Of a stretch of DNA of 64,000 bases, positions 1 to 9,381 are shown one piece after another. The translations under genes and the position numbers were made by a program. Source of the stretch: Kofleriaceae bacterium. Lineage in GTDB: Bacteria > Myxococcota_A > Polyangia > Haliangiales > Haliangiaceae. The notes under the pieces were generated by a model. That model did no database searches and had not been told where the DNA came from. It saw only the letters and a program-made list of their open reading frames with translations. How positions within the stretch are numbered: the first letter of the stretch is position 1; each line of letters opens with the position of its first letter. Location: contig JAGPCO010000003.1 of the NCBI GenBank assembly GCA_018058095.1, positions 32,199 through 96,198 on the forward strand, in the 5' to 3' direction.

Positions 1-60
1 ACGCCGCGCAGCGGCGGTTCTCGCGCCCTGCTCCCGTGCCCGGCGAGAAGGGCCAGCCCG

Positions 61-2121
61 CTACTGCCCGTACGGCCGAGCCTGCTTGATGTACAGCGCC
101 GGCTCCTGGCCGGGTTCGCCGTCGAACTTCCACTCGATGTCCATGGCGTACCAGTCGACGCCGGTGCCGTAGGCGGCGCGGAAGTAGTCGTGGATCTTGT
201 CGAGCGCGGTCGCCAGCGCCAGCAGCTGGGTCCGGCTCAGCACGGTCGCGTTGGACGCCACCAGGTTGCTGTGGCCGATGTACACGATGGGCTGCCCGGG
301 TGAGTCCCAGTACACCAGCACCTGGTCAGTGGTGATGCCGGCCGGCGGCAGCACGACCGAGGCGTCGCCGAGCTGGGCGTTGATGTAGAACGCCGGGTCG
401 AGGCCGCTGGCGTCGAACGGGTTGTTGGTCACCGCGACGCCGCTGGCCTCCTCGTCGGTGAAGGCCCGGTGCGACAGCAGCGCCATGCCGACCGCCAGGT
501 GGTCGATGCCGCGGTAGCTGCGCTCCTCGAACGCCTTGAAGTTCCACACGCTGGCCCACACCTGGCGCACCGCGTCCTCGACCGGGTCGAGCGGATCGTT
601 GGTGGCCCCGCTCTCCGACGTGTACAGCCCGGCGCCGGTGAAGCCGTCGAGGTCCTCGGCGTTGGTGCTCGAGCGGAAGCGCATGCGCAGGCCCGGGTAC
701 TCGGCGTCGAGCTTGGCCCGCAGCGTGGCCAGGAACGCGGCGTCGACCGGCGCGGCCTCCATGTCGGTCCGCAGCTGGGCCAGCGCGGCGTCGCGGGTGG
801 CCGGGTCGTTCTGGAACGCCACATCGGCCAGCAGCGCGGTGACCCGGGCGTCGAAGCCGTTCTGCTCCATGAACTGGCGGTAGTAGTACAGCGGCACCGC
901 GAAGCCCTTGGGCATCGGCACGCCCTCGATCTCGGTCAGGGCGCCGAAGTGGGCCGCCTTGCCGCCGTAGGCGCGGGTGGTGGCCTTGACCAGGTCCTTG
1001 ATCGAGGCCACGCCGTCGAGGGTGATGAGGTCGACGTCGTCGCGCAGGTCGGTCGCGGTCAGGTCCATACCCGGCACCTGCACCACCGTCGGCCGGTTGG
1101 CCTCCCACCAGGCGTCGGCCTCGGCCTGGGTCACCTCGACCAGCTCGTAGGCGAGCAGGCCGACCGTGAGCTTGACCCACTTGCCCTCGAGCGCGCGCAG
1201 CGCCGCGTCGGCGAACGCCCCGCGCAGCGCCATGTTGGGCGTGCCCCGGTTCTTCGACAGCACGTTGACGTGCGACAGCGGGGTCTGGAACTGGTCGGTG
1301 ATGATGCCCATCGCCACCGAGATGTCGTTGGGCACCGCGTCGAGCACGACGATGTCGCGGAAGCTCAGGTAGGCCTGTCCGGTCGACAACGCGTCGGCGG
1401 TGTGGAAGCGGAGCTGGCCGTAGCTGGTGGCGACGTTGAGCGGCTGGTAGGTGATGCCGGCGAAGATCTCCTCGGTAGTGATGACCTTGACCGACGGCGG
1501 CAGCTGCGGCACCAGCGCCTCGATGGCGTCCGACGTCGGGTGGAAGTACAGGTCGTCACCAACGAAGGAGTGGGCGGCGACGGCGGCGTAGGCGGTGGTG
1601 ATCATCGCGACGTCGGCGGTGTCGTACGGCGACAGCTCGTACACCCACTTGTCGGGCTGCTCGTAGTGGGTCAGCGCGCCGAGGATGAAGCGCCGGCTCG
1701 GCGAGTAGTACTCGGTGGTGTTGAACTCGGCCAGGGTCGGCACCACCGGCAGCGCGCCGCCCGACAGGTGGGTCGACGCGAACTGGTAGTGGGTCTGGTA
1801 CAGGTTGCTGTTCTGGAAGTACTGGGCGTCGGTGTCGACCCGATCGATCACCACCTTGAGCGAACGCGCGCCCGGGATGGTCGAGTCGAGCGGCAGCGAG
1901 GCCAGCGCGGCGAAGTCGTCGGTGCAGCCGAGCTCGGTCGCGAATTCGCTGGCCGTGGTCAGGCCGAGGCAGGTCAGGCCCGGGTCGTCGTCGCCGCAGG
2001 CCGTGACCGGGGCCACGCCGGCGAGGACGGCGACGAGGGGCACGAGGCGCGCGGGCCTGGGGTGGGGCAGGGGCATGGGCATGGGGAGGGTCCTGGCTGG
2101 CCTGGCAGGTGACATCGGCAT
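61..2121 (-). CDS. PEP/pyruvate-binding domain lipoprotein
   Basis: Predicted exported protein of 686 residues. I chose the ATG at 2121 because an AGGA lies six bases upstream; a later ATG at 2082 has no clear ribosome site. The N-terminus has a hydrophobic run ending VAPVTAC, with Cys42 as probable lipid anchor. Around residues 285-305 SHVNVLSKNRGTPNMAL resembles the swivelling phosphohistidine segment of PEP-utilising enzymes. The C-terminal half resembles the PPDK-type ATP-grasp domain: MRFRSSTNAEDLDGFTGAG, then VTNNPFD, ending YIKQARPYG, the usual QxRP finish. Family members are normally cytoplasmic phosphotransferases or dikinases, so a lipoprotein form is odd and its substrate is unknown. 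It is divergent from the next gene. Confidence 0.8.
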   Translation of the reverse strand: MPMSPARPARTLPMPMPLPHPRPARLVPLVAVLAGVAPVTACGDDDPGLTCLGLTTASEFATELGCTDDFAALASLPLDSTIPGARSLKVVIDRVDTDAQYFQNSNLYQTHYQFASTHLSGGALPVVPTLAEFNTTEYYSPSRRFILGALTHYEQPDKWVYELSPYDTADVAMITTAYAAVAAHSFVGDDLYFHPTSDAIEALVPQLPPSVKVITTEEIFAGITYQPLNVATSYGQLRFHTADALSTGQAYLSFRDIVVLDAVPNDISVAMGIITDQFQTPLSHVNVLSKNRGTPNMALRGAFADAALRALEGKWVKLTVGLLAYELVEVTQAEADAWWEANRPTVVQVPGMDLTATDLRDDVDLITLDGVASIKDLVKATTRAYGGKAAHFGALTEIEGVPMPKGFAVPLYYYRQFMEQNGFDARVTALLADVAFQNDPATRDAALAQLRTDMEAAPVDAAFLATLRAKLDAEYPGLRMRFRSSTNAEDLDGFTGAGLYTSESGATNDPLDPVEDAVRQVWASVWNFKAFEERSYRGIDHLAVGMALLSHRAFTDEEASGVAVTNNPFDASGLDPAFYINAQLGDASVVLPPAGITTDQVLVYWDSPGQPIVYIGHSNLVASNATVLSRTQLLALATALDKIHDYFRAAYGTGVDWYAMDIEWKFDGEPGQEPALYIKQARPYGQ

Positions 2122-2226
2122 CGTATCCTGGTGACAGGCGTCGTAAGAGACTCTTAAGCTCGGCAGGAGAGGGTGGCTTTCGGACCGGACCCCCCCGGAC
2201 CCGCCCACGCCGATGAGGAGCCGACG

Positions 2227-3036
2227 ATGACCCGCGACCCAAGCCCGACGACGACCATGCTCCTGGCGGCCGTGGCCGCCGCGGCCGCGTGTGGCGGCAC
2301 CGAAGGCGGCGCGGGCGCGGTCGACGCCGGACCTCCCGACGCGGTGGCCACCGACGCCAACCTCGATCCGTTCAGCTTCTTCGTCACCAGCATGCAGACG
2401 ATGATCGACCAGTCGGGCAACCCGCAGGGGTTCGGCGGCGACCTCGGCGGGCTGGCCGGCGCCGACACCATCTGCCAGACCGCGGCGGCCGCCGTCGGGT
2501 TCGGTCACCGCACGTGGCGCGCCTTCCTCAGCACCGCCAACAACGGTTCGCCCGTCCACGCCATCGACCGCATTGGCGAGGGGCCCTGGTACGACCGCAA
2601 CGGCCGCCTCATCTCGATGACCAGGGCCGGCCTGCTCGCCGGCGGCCCACTCAATGGCGACCGCCCCGACGGCGACGCCCAGGCCGTCGACAACATGGCC
2701 GACGAGACCGGCCGGCCGCTCAAGGAGTACGGCGACTCGCACGACATCCTGACCGGCTCGAACGAGAGCGGTCAGCTCCTCGGCACCGCCGGCGACGTGA
2801 CGTGTAACGACTGGACCAACGCGACCACGGCGGTCGGCGACGGCGGCAACGAGAGCAACAGCCTGGGCCTGGGCCACGCCTGGTCGGCCATGAGCGGGCG
2901 CAACTGGATCCACGTCCACCAGGGCCACGGCTGCGCGCCCGGCATCAACCTGGTCCAGAACGGGCCGGGCACCGGCAACACCGTCGGCCAGGGCGGCGGC
3001 TGGGGCGCCATCTACTGCTTCGCGCTGGCGTTATGA
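2227..3036 (+). CDS. LGGLAGAD (DUF1554-like) lipoprotein, copy A
   Basis: Predicted lipoprotein of 269 residues, ATG preceded by GATGAGGAG. The signal ends AAAAACGG, followed by an Asp/Ala-rich linker (VDAGPPDAVATDAN). The body starts FFVTSMQTM and contains GGDLGGLAGADTICQ, TWRAFLST, WYDRNGRL, SHDILTGS and a conserved C-terminus GQGGGWGAIYCFAL with paired cysteines. This pattern matches the DUF1554/endostatin-like, C-type-lectin-fold lipoproteins; I infer an extracellular binding role but no ligand is visible. It is the first of three paralogues here, and its stop overlaps the start of copy B (ATGA). Confidence 0.82.
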   Translation: MTRDPSPTTTMLLAAVAAAAACGGTEGGAGAVDAGPPDAVATDANLDPFSFFVTSMQTMIDQSGNPQGFGGDLGGLAGADTICQTAAAAVGFGHRTWRAFLSTANNGSPVHAIDRIGEGPWYDRNGRLISMTRAGLLAGGPLNGDRPDGDAQAVDNMADETGRPLKEYGDSHDILTGSNESGQLLGTAGDVTCNDWTNATTAVGDGGNESNSLGLGHAWSAMSGRNWIHVHQGHGCAPGINLVQNGPGTGNTVGQGGGWGAIYCFALAL

Positions 3037-3839
3037 CCGGCCCACGGGGCTGGCTGCGTGTGGGCATGGTGCCGCTGGCCGCGGCGGCCTGCGGGGGTCA
3101 GGGCGTCGACGCCAACGCCATCGTCGATGGCGCGCCGGCGATCGACGCGGCCGCCGGTGGCGCCGACGCCGTGACCACCGACGCCAACCTGGCCCGGTTC
3201 AGCTTCTTCGTGACCAGCATGCAGACGATGATCGACCAGTCGGGTAACCCGCTCGGCTTCGGCGGCGACCTCGGCGGGCTGGCCGGAGCCGACAGCATCT
3301 GCCAGGTGGCGGCGACGGCGGTCGGCGCCGGTGACCGGACCTGGCGCGCGTTCCTCAGCACGTACAACGACGGCGCCCCGGTGCACGCCATCGACCGGGT
3401 CGGCGCCGGCCCCTGGTACGACCGCAACGACCGCCTGATCGCGCTCGACCGGGCCGGCCTCCTCGAGTATCGCCCGGCCGGCGAAGTGCAGGCGGTCAAC
3501 GACCTGGCCGACGAGCACGGCCGGCCGCTGTCGGACTACGGCGACTCGCACGACATCCTGACCGGGACCTACGCCGACGGCCAGCTGCTCGGCACCGGCG
3601 GCCACGAGAACTGCGACGACTGGACCAACGCCACCACCGCGGTGGGCCAGGGCAGCGCGACGCACGGCGGGCTCGGCCTCGGGCACGCGTGGCCGGCGCG
3701 CAGCGGCTTTGGCTGGATCTATGCCCACGAGGGGCACGGCTGCGCCCCGGGCATCAACCTGGTGCAGAACGGCGCGGGTGAGGGCAACACCGTCGGCCAG
3801 GGCGGCGGCTGGGGCGCCATCTACTGCTTCGCGCTGTAG
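3033..3839 (+). CDS. LGGLAGAD (DUF1554-like) lipoprotein, copy B
   Basis: A 268-residue paralogue of copy A. Its ATG overlaps the previous stop by four bases, so the two are probably translationally coupled. The leader is LAAAACGG followed by a D/A-rich linker. The body is nearly collinear with copy A: FFVTSMQTMIDQSGNP, GGLAGADSICQ, WYDRNDRL, SHDILTGT and GGGWGAIYCFAL. The two are a recent tandem duplication judging by long identical stretches in the core, while the leaders and linkers differ. Function unknown; probably a surface-exposed binding protein. Confidence 0.8.
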   Translation: MTGPRGWLRVGMVPLAAAACGGQGVDANAIVDGAPAIDAAAGGADAVTTDANLARFSFFVTSMQTMIDQSGNPLGFGGDLGGLAGADSICQVAATAVGAGDRTWRAFLSTYNDGAPVHAIDRVGAGPWYDRNDRLIALDRAGLLEYRPAGEVQAVNDLADEHGRPLSDYGDSHDILTGTYADGQLLGTGGHENCDDWTNATTAVGQGSATHGGLGLGHAWPARSGFGWIYAHEGHGCAPGINLVQNGAGEGNTVGQGGGWGAIYCFAL

Positions 3840-3876
3840 GCGTGACGTGACGAACCCCATGACGAGGACCCCTCCG

Positions 3877-4827
3877 ATGAAGCTCGCTTCGCTGTTCCTG
3901 GTCGTGGCCGTGGCGCCGCTGGGCGCCTGTGGCGACGACGGCTCGACCGGCGCCGACGCCGCGCCGATCGACACCTCGACCCTGACCTACGCGCCGTGCG
4001 CGAACGATCGCGCCGTCGGCGGCTTCGCCGTCGAGCTGGGTGACGGCTTCACCGCGGTCCAGGGCCAGGTGTTCGACGCCGTCAACCCGGGCAAGCTGCT
4101 GCAGACGGTGCAGACCGAGGGCACGTGTTCGTGGGTGCGCGCGCCGCAGTTCGTGTGTGACCCGGCCTGCGCCGGCGGCATGACCTGCGGCACCGGCAAC
4201 GTGTGTGTGGCCCAGCCGGTGGCGCAGGACGTGGGCGACGTCGTCGCCTTCGGCCTCAAGGCGGAGGTGACCATGCCGCCGCGGGCGCCGGCGTACTTCT
4301 ACAGCTTCACCGGCACGCTGCCGCACCCCGGGTTCGACCCGGGCGCCAGCCTGCGCCTCACCACCGCGGGGACCACCACCCTCGATCTGCTCGGCTGGGG
4401 CATCGAGCCGCTGGCCGGCGTGCCGGCGACCATGACCGTGCAGTCCGGCCAGGCCATGGCGGTGAGCTGGACCGCACCCACGGTGAGCCCACCCGCGTCC
4501 GATCCGGTCCGGGTCGAGATCACCCTCAACGTCAACGGCCACGGCCTGGTCGGCAGCCACGTCGACTGCGTCGCGCCCGACACCGGCAGCTTCACCATCC
4601 CCGAGCCGCTGGTGACCGCGCTGCTGGCCGACGGCCTGTCGGGCTTCCCGACCGCGACGGTGCGCCGGACCACGACCGACTCGGCCGACGTCGCCGCCGG
4701 CTGCGTCGAGCTCGACGTGCGCTCGCAGGTCACGATCGACCTGACCATCCCCGGCTTGACCTCGTGCAGCGGCAACGACGACTGCACGCCGCCCCAGACC
4801 TGCCAGGCCGATCTGACCTGCGGCTAG
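3877..4827 (+). CDS. Cys-rich hypothetical lipoprotein
   Basis: Predicted lipoprotein of 316 residues starting MKLASLFLVVAVAPLGACGDD; an in-frame ATG at 3859 is possible but would put charged residues before the signal. Two short cysteine-knot-like motifs flank the body: CDPACAGGMTCGTGNVC near residue 90 and CSGNDDCTPPQTC at the C-terminus, the type common in myxobacterial surface proteins. The middle is rich in Thr, Val and Pro and looks beta-rich. I recognise no enzyme motif. It sits between the second and third LGGLAGAD lipoproteins, same strand, with short gaps, so the four may be expressed together. Confidence 0.72.
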   Translation: MKLASLFLVVAVAPLGACGDDGSTGADAAPIDTSTLTYAPCANDRAVGGFAVELGDGFTAVQGQVFDAVNPGKLLQTVQTEGTCSWVRAPQFVCDPACAGGMTCGTGNVCVAQPVAQDVGDVVAFGLKAEVTMPPRAPAYFYSFTGTLPHPGFDPGASLRLTTAGTTTLDLLGWGIEPLAGVPATMTVQSGQAMAVSWTAPTVSPPASDPVRVEITLNVNGHGLVGSHVDCVAPDTGSFTIPEPLVTALLADGLSGFPTATVRRTTTDSADVAAGCVELDVRSQVTIDLTIPGLTSCSGNDDCTPPQTCQADLTCG

Positions 4828-4870
4828 GGCCGCGACCCCGCCTGCCACCGCCCGCCACCGAGGAGCACCC

Positions 4871-5695
4871 GTGACCCACCGCAACACCCTGGCCGCCGCC
4901 ATCCTGTCCCTCCTCGTCACCACCGCGTGCGGCGGTGACCCCGATGGGGCGGCGGTCGACGCCGACCCCAACGCGCCCGACGCCGACCCCAACGCCCCCG
5001 ACGCGGACACGAGCGCGCCCGATGGTGGTGGGGGCGGAGGCGCCGACGCCGACACCCGCCGCTTCAGCTTCTTCGTCACCAGCCTGGCCACCATGCGGCT
5101 GCAGTCGGGCAGTCAGGACGGCTTCGGCGGTGACCTCGGCGGCCTGGCCGGTGCCGACGCGATCTGCACGACCGCGGCGACCGCGGTCGGCTTCGGCCAC
5201 AAGACGTGGCGTGCCTTCCTGTCGGTCTACAACAACGGCACGCCGCTGCACGCCATCGACCGCATCGGCACCGGGCCCTGGTACGACGCCAACGAGCGCC
5301 TGGTGGCGATGGACCTGGCCGGCCTCACCAGCGGTGACCGCCCGGCCGGCGACGCCGCCTCGGTCAACGATCTGCCCGACGAGAACGGGGTGCCCGGCAC
5401 CACGCTCGGCGACACCCACGACATCCTGACCGCGTCGAACACGATGGGGCGGTTCGACGGCTCGTCGGCCGCGGCGAGCTGTCAGGACTGGACCGACGCC
5501 GGGGCGGGTTCGCCCAACACGGTTCGCCTCGGTCACTCCTGGCCGGCCCAGAGCGGACGCAACTGGATCCGGGCCCACCAGGCGCGCGGCTGCTCGCCCG
5601 GCGTCAACCTGGTGCAGAACGGACCCGGCACCGGCACCAGCGTCGGCGCTGGCGGCGGCTGGGGCGGCATCTACTGCTTCGCCCTCGAGCCCTGA
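4871..5695 (+). CDS. LGGLAGAD (DUF1554-like) lipoprotein, copy C
   Basis: A 274-residue paralogue of copies A and B. It starts with GTG, preceded by GAGGAG at the right distance. The leader ends LLVTTACGG and is followed by a repetitive acidic linker (DADPNAPDADPNAPDADT) and a glycine run. The core keeps SFFVTSLATM, GGLAGADAICTT, WYDANERL, THDILTAS and GAGGGWGGIYCFAL. It is more diverged than A is from B, so this duplication is older. The linker repeat also occurs in the CAP-domain lipoprotein at 29.5 kb, which suggests a shared export spacer. Confidence 0.8.
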   Translation: MTHRNTLAAAILSLLVTTACGGDPDGAAVDADPNAPDADPNAPDADTSAPDGGGGGGADADTRRFSFFVTSLATMRLQSGSQDGFGGDLGGLAGADAICTTAATAVGFGHKTWRAFLSVYNNGTPLHAIDRIGTGPWYDANERLVAMDLAGLTSGDRPAGDAASVNDLPDENGVPGTTLGDTHDILTASNTMGRFDGSSAAASCQDWTDAGAGSPNTVRLGHSWPAQSGRNWIRAHQARGCSPGVNLVQNGPGTGTSVGAGGGWGGIYCFALEP

Positions 5696-5761
5696 GCAGG
5701 GGCGGACGGCGCCACCTCATCAACACGCGGCGGAACCGTCGGGTTCCGGTAGAATGGTCCC

Positions 5762-6331
5762 ATGCTCGGCTCGGCGCCTCGCCACCAGTACACGTTCGCC
5801 GAGTACCTCGAGCTCGAGGAGATCTCCCGCGTCCGGCACGAGTACCTCGCCGGTGAGATCTACGCCATGGCCGGTGGAACTCCGGAACACGCGGCCATCG
5901 CCGCCGCCATCGTGGCCGAGCTGGGTGGGCAGCTGCGTGGACGCCCCTGCCAGGTGTACAGCTCGGACCTCCGGGTGCGGATCCTGGCGACCGGCCTCGC
6001 GACGTACCCCGACGTGACCGTGGTCTGCGGCCCGTCCGAGCGCGATCCGGATAGCCCCACCCACGTGGTCAATCCCAGCGTCGTGGTCGAGGTGATGAGC
6101 CCCAGCACCGAGGCCTACGATCGTGGCGAGAAGCGAGAGCACTACCAGCAGGTCCCATCCCTGCAGGCCGTGCTGCTGGTCGCCGCCGGTGGTGGGTCGG
6201 TGGAGCGCTGGACCCGGAGTGAAGCGGGCTGGGTCCGGGATGAGTACGGCCCGGGCGCGGTCGTGCCGCTCCCGCACCTGGCGGTCGAGCTGGCGGTCGA
6301 TGCCCTGGTCGCGGCGGCGCGCCGGGCCTGA
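5762..6331 (+). CDS. Uma2-family (DUF820) endonuclease-like protein
   Basis: Cytoplasmic protein of 189 residues. The order FAEYLELEE, RHEYLAGEIYAMAGG, SSDLRVRI, YPDVTVVCG and NPSVVVEVMSPSTEAYDRGEK is the Uma2 family signature. The Glu of GEIY, Asp of PDVTV and VEVMSPST correspond to the restriction-endonuclease-like core. These proteins are abundant in cyanobacteria and myxobacteria, but few have a known role. It stands alone and its stop is immediately followed by the stop of the convergent RCC1 gene. Confidence 0.85.
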   Translation: MLGSAPRHQYTFAEYLELEEISRVRHEYLAGEIYAMAGGTPEHAAIAAAIVAELGGQLRGRPCQVYSSDLRVRILATGLATYPDVTVVCGPSERDPDSPTHVVNPSVVVEVMSPSTEAYDRGEKREHYQQVPSLQAVLLVAAGGGSVERWTRSEAGWVRDEYGPGAVVPLPHLAVELAVDALVAAARRA

Positions 6332-8599
6332 TCACGGGCAGGGCACGGCGATCGGCGCCGGCGTGGTGCGGTCGGCCCGGGTCGGGCCGAGCTGGCCGTG
6401 GTCGGCCTGGCCCCAGCACCACAGGTTGTCGTCGGTGGACAGCGCACACAGGTGGTCGGCCTGGCTGCCGGCGACCAGCGCCTTGATCGACGGCAGGCCG
6501 GGGACGGGCCCGGGCGTGCTCCGGTTCATCGTGCTGCCGTCGCCCAGCTTGCCGTACTCGGCGCTGCCCCAGCACGACACGACGCCGGCGACCAGGGCGC
6601 AAGTGGTGTCGTGGCCGACGGCGACGTCGTCGACCGGGCCACCCACCATGATCGCGGTCGGCGCGGTGCGGTCGACCTCGTCGTCGTCGCCGATGACGTC
6701 CAGGGTGTCGTTCTCGCCCCAGCAGTACAGCGCATCGGTGCTGGTGATCGCGCACGACACGTCCTCGCCGACGGCCACGCGCCGGGCCGGCGAGAGCCCG
6801 GCGATGAGGGTGGGCGCCAGCCGCTGGTTGCCGGTGCCGTCGCCGATTCGGCCGCCGCCGCCGCTGCCCCAGCACAGGACCTCGCCGGCGTTCGACCGGG
6901 CGCACGCGTGCTGGTCGCCGCCGGCGATCTCGGCCATGGGGCCGGGCAACGACACGAGCGGTCCGCCGACGCTGCGCTGGGCGAGGGTGCCGTCGCCCAG
7001 CTCGCCGGCGTAGTTGCCGCCCCAGCACGACAGCTCGCCGGCGCCGTCGCGGGTGCAGGCGAAGGTGCCGCCGGTCGTGACCTCGACCGCGCCGGGCAGC
7101 GTCTGGGCCAGGGTCGGGGTCAGGCGTGGCCGGCGCGCGCCGTCGCCGAGATTGCCGGCCCCACCCGCGCCCCAGCAACGCACCGCGCCGTCGGCGTAGG
7201 CGGCGCACGTGAACCCGGCCGAGGCGTCGACGTCGACCACCCCGGCGGCGATCGGCACGGCCTCCTCGTGGTCGGTGACCGAGCCATCACCCAGCTCTCC
7301 GTCGGCGTTGCTGCCCCAGCACGCCAGCGAGCCGTCGCCCAGGCCGCGCACCGCGCAGGTGCGATAGCCGGCCATGGCCAGGTCGGTGGCGTCGTCGATC
7401 GCCGTCGCGGTGGCGGTGTTGACCTGGAAGAAGTCGCCGGAGCCGACCTCGCCAGCGTCATTCTGGCCCCAGCACGCGACCGTGCCGTTTGCTCGCCGCA
7501 CGCAGGTCGAGTCGGTACCGGCGGTCACCGCCGCGGCGCTGGCCACGCCGGTCGCGATCACCGGCGTCCACGCCGAGGTGACTCCGGCCTGTCCATCGCC
7601 GAGGCGGCCGTTGTGGCGGCCCCAGCAGCGCACGCTGCCGTCGAGGCGGACCGCGCAGGTGTGGACCGCGCCGGCGCCGATCGAGCTGGTCGTGCCCGGG
7701 CCGAGGCCGGCCACGGCCAGCGGCGTCGACGAGCGCGGGACCAGGACCGGATCGTTGCCGAGCTTGCCGTCGGAGTTGGCGCCCCAGCACCAGACCGAGT
7801 CATCGGTCCGGACCGCGCAGGTGAACTCACCACCGGCCACGACCTGGCGCGCGCGCTGGCCGGGCACCTGGACCGGCGTGGTGCGCCGGGTGAGGGAGCC
7901 GTCGCCGAGCTGGCCGTCGCTGTTGTCGCCCCAGCACCAGACCGAGGCGTCGACGCCGAGGGCGCACGCGTGGCTGTCGCCGGCGGTGATCGCCGAGAAC
8001 GCCGGCTGCCCGGCGTCGCCGACCGGGGCCGGCCTGGCGCGGGTCGTGGAGGTGCCGTCGCCGAGCTGGCCCTCGGTGCCGGCGCCCCAGCACCAGGCCG
8101 CCCCGCTCACGATCGCGCAGGTGAAGTCGTCGCCAGCGTCGCCAGCGGTGGGGGTGTCGAGCCCGGTCACCAGCGTCGGCGTGAGGCGATCGACCATGGC
8201 GCCGTCGCCGAGCTGGCCGTCGCGGCCGCGGCCCCAGCAGCGCAGGTCGGCGCCGACCGGCAGGGCGCAGCCGTGGTTGGTGCCGAGGAAGATCAGGGCC
8301 AGCGGGCCGGGCAGGATCGTGGTCGGGTCGGCCCGCGCCGCCTGCTCGCCGTTGCCGAGCTCGCCGTCGACGTTGCGGCCGACGCACCACAGCTCGCCGT
8401 CGGTCCGCACCACACAGGTGTGGCCGTAGCCGACCGCCGCCCGGGCCACGCAGCCGGGCCCGACCGCGTCGGGGCTGGCGTCGGCCGAGCCGGGCCCCAA
8501 GCGCGACCCGTCGAAGCCGACCAGGCCGCAGCCGAGCGTGCCGGCCGCGACCAGGGTCAGCGCGAGGACCGGTGGCCAGGTCGTTCGTTCCCGCCGCAC
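6332..8599 (-). CDS. RCC1-repeat lipoprotein
   Basis: A 755-residue predicted lipoprotein. The leader ends VAAGTLGCG, then comes a short D/A linker, and the rest is more than ten RCC1-type blades, each with a C-x-V/A-x...CWGxNxxGxLGDG pattern (CWGRGRDGQLGDG, CWGDNSDGQLGDG, CWGANSDGKLGND). RCC1 repeats fold as seven-bladed propellers; the number of repeats suggests two propellers in tandem. The paired Cys in each blade could form disulphides outside the cytoplasm. A second protein of this kind lies at 37123-38427. Its role is unknown; surface binding is an inference from fold and export. Confidence 0.85.
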   Translation of the reverse strand: MRRERTTWPPVLALTLVAAGTLGCGLVGFDGSRLGPGSADASPDAVGPGCVARAAVGYGHTCVVRTDGELWCVGRNVDGELGNGEQAARADPTTILPGPLALIFLGTNHGCALPVGADLRCWGRGRDGQLGDGAMVDRLTPTLVTGLDTPTAGDAGDDFTCAIVSGAAWCWGAGTEGQLGDGTSTTRARPAPVGDAGQPAFSAITAGDSHACALGVDASVWCWGDNSDGQLGDGSLTRRTTPVQVPGQRARQVVAGGEFTCAVRTDDSVWCWGANSDGKLGNDPVLVPRSSTPLAVAGLGPGTTSSIGAGAVHTCAVRLDGSVRCWGRHNGRLGDGQAGVTSAWTPVIATGVASAAAVTAGTDSTCVRRANGTVACWGQNDAGEVGSGDFFQVNTATATAIDDATDLAMAGYRTCAVRGLGDGSLACWGSNADGELGDGSVTDHEEAVPIAAGVVDVDASAGFTCAAYADGAVRCWGAGGAGNLGDGARRPRLTPTLAQTLPGAVEVTTGGTFACTRDGAGELSCWGGNYAGELGDGTLAQRSVGGPLVSLPGPMAEIAGGDQHACARSNAGEVLCWGSGGGGRIGDGTGNQRLAPTLIAGLSPARRVAVGEDVSCAITSTDALYCWGENDTLDVIGDDDEVDRTAPTAIMVGGPVDDVAVGHDTTCALVAGVVSCWGSAEYGKLGDGSTMNRSTPGPVPGLPSIKALVAGSQADHLCALSTDDNLWCWGQADHGQLGPTRADRTTPAPIAVPCP

Positions 8600-8715
8600 C
8601 TGCCCATGGTCGCACGGCCAGGGCGGCCCCGACCATGCCGACCCACAGCGCTCCGGCCGGGGGCCGCGCGACCGGTGTTAAGGTGCCCGTAGGGTGGCCG
8701 ACCCACCTTCCTGAC

Positions 8716-9378
8716 ATGGGCGAGCGGGTCCTCCTGATCGAAGACGATCGCGAGCTGGGTGGGCAGATCGTGACCACCCTCACGCGCGCGGGCTTCGCCG
8801 TGACATGGTGGAAGGAAGGGCGCGTGCCCGACCCCGAGCAGCTCGACCTGATGATCGTCGACCTCATGCTGCCGGGCATCTACGGGCTCGAGATCCTGCG
8901 CGCCGTGCGCGAGACCTCGGACGTCCCGGTCCTGGTGCTGTCGGCCCGCAACGACACCACCACCAAGGTCCGCTCGCTCAAGCTCGGCGCCGACGACTAC
9001 ATGACCAAGCCGTTCTGGCCGGAGGAGCTGGTCGAGCGGGTCCGGGCCCGGCTGCGCCGGCCGCTCCTGGCCCGGACCGAATTCCTCGAGCTCGGGCCCA
9101 TCCGCATCAGCCTGAGCGAACGCGTCGTCACCGTGGCCGGGGTGGCGGTCGAGCTGACGCGGGCCGAGTTCGAGCTGCTCAGCACGCTGGCGCGCCGCCG
9201 CGGCGCCGCGGTGACCCGGGCCGCGCTGGTCGAGGCCGCGCTCGACGCCGATCGGGACAACGCCGAGCGCACGCTCGACGTGCACATGTCGCGCCTGCGC
9301 AAGAAGCTGGGCGACCCCAACCTCATCCAGACGGTGTGGGGCATCGGCTACCGGCTGGCGGCCGGACCAGGCACGTAA
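8716..9378 (+). CDS. OmpR/PhoB-type response regulator
   Basis: Protein of 220 residues. The receiver domain (1-115) shows LLIEDD, phospho-acceptor Asp in LMIVDLMLPG, VLSARND and the conserved Lys in DDYMTKPFWPEEL. The C-terminal winged helix (125-218) has LTRAEFELLSTLARR, then RTLDVHMSRLRKKLGDP and VWGIGYRLA, typical of OmpR-class DNA binding. The cognate kinase is probably the convergent gene at 10076-11593; a scar with a dead mobile unit lies between them. Confidence 0.92.
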   Translation: MGERVLLIEDDRELGGQIVTTLTRAGFAVTWWKEGRVPDPEQLDLMIVDLMLPGIYGLEILRAVRETSDVPVLVLSARNDTTTKVRSLKLGADDYMTKPFWPEELVERVRARLRRPLLARTEFLELGPIRISLSERVVTVAGVAVELTRAEFELLSTLARRRGAAVTRAALVEAALDADRDNAERTLDVHMSRLRKKLGDPNLIQTVWGIGYRLAAGPGT

Positions 9379-9381
9379 GGC

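Noticed and set aside
469-2112. A 547-codon plus-strand frame
   Set aside because: Antisense to the PEP-binding lipoprotein; composition bias only, no leader or family motif.
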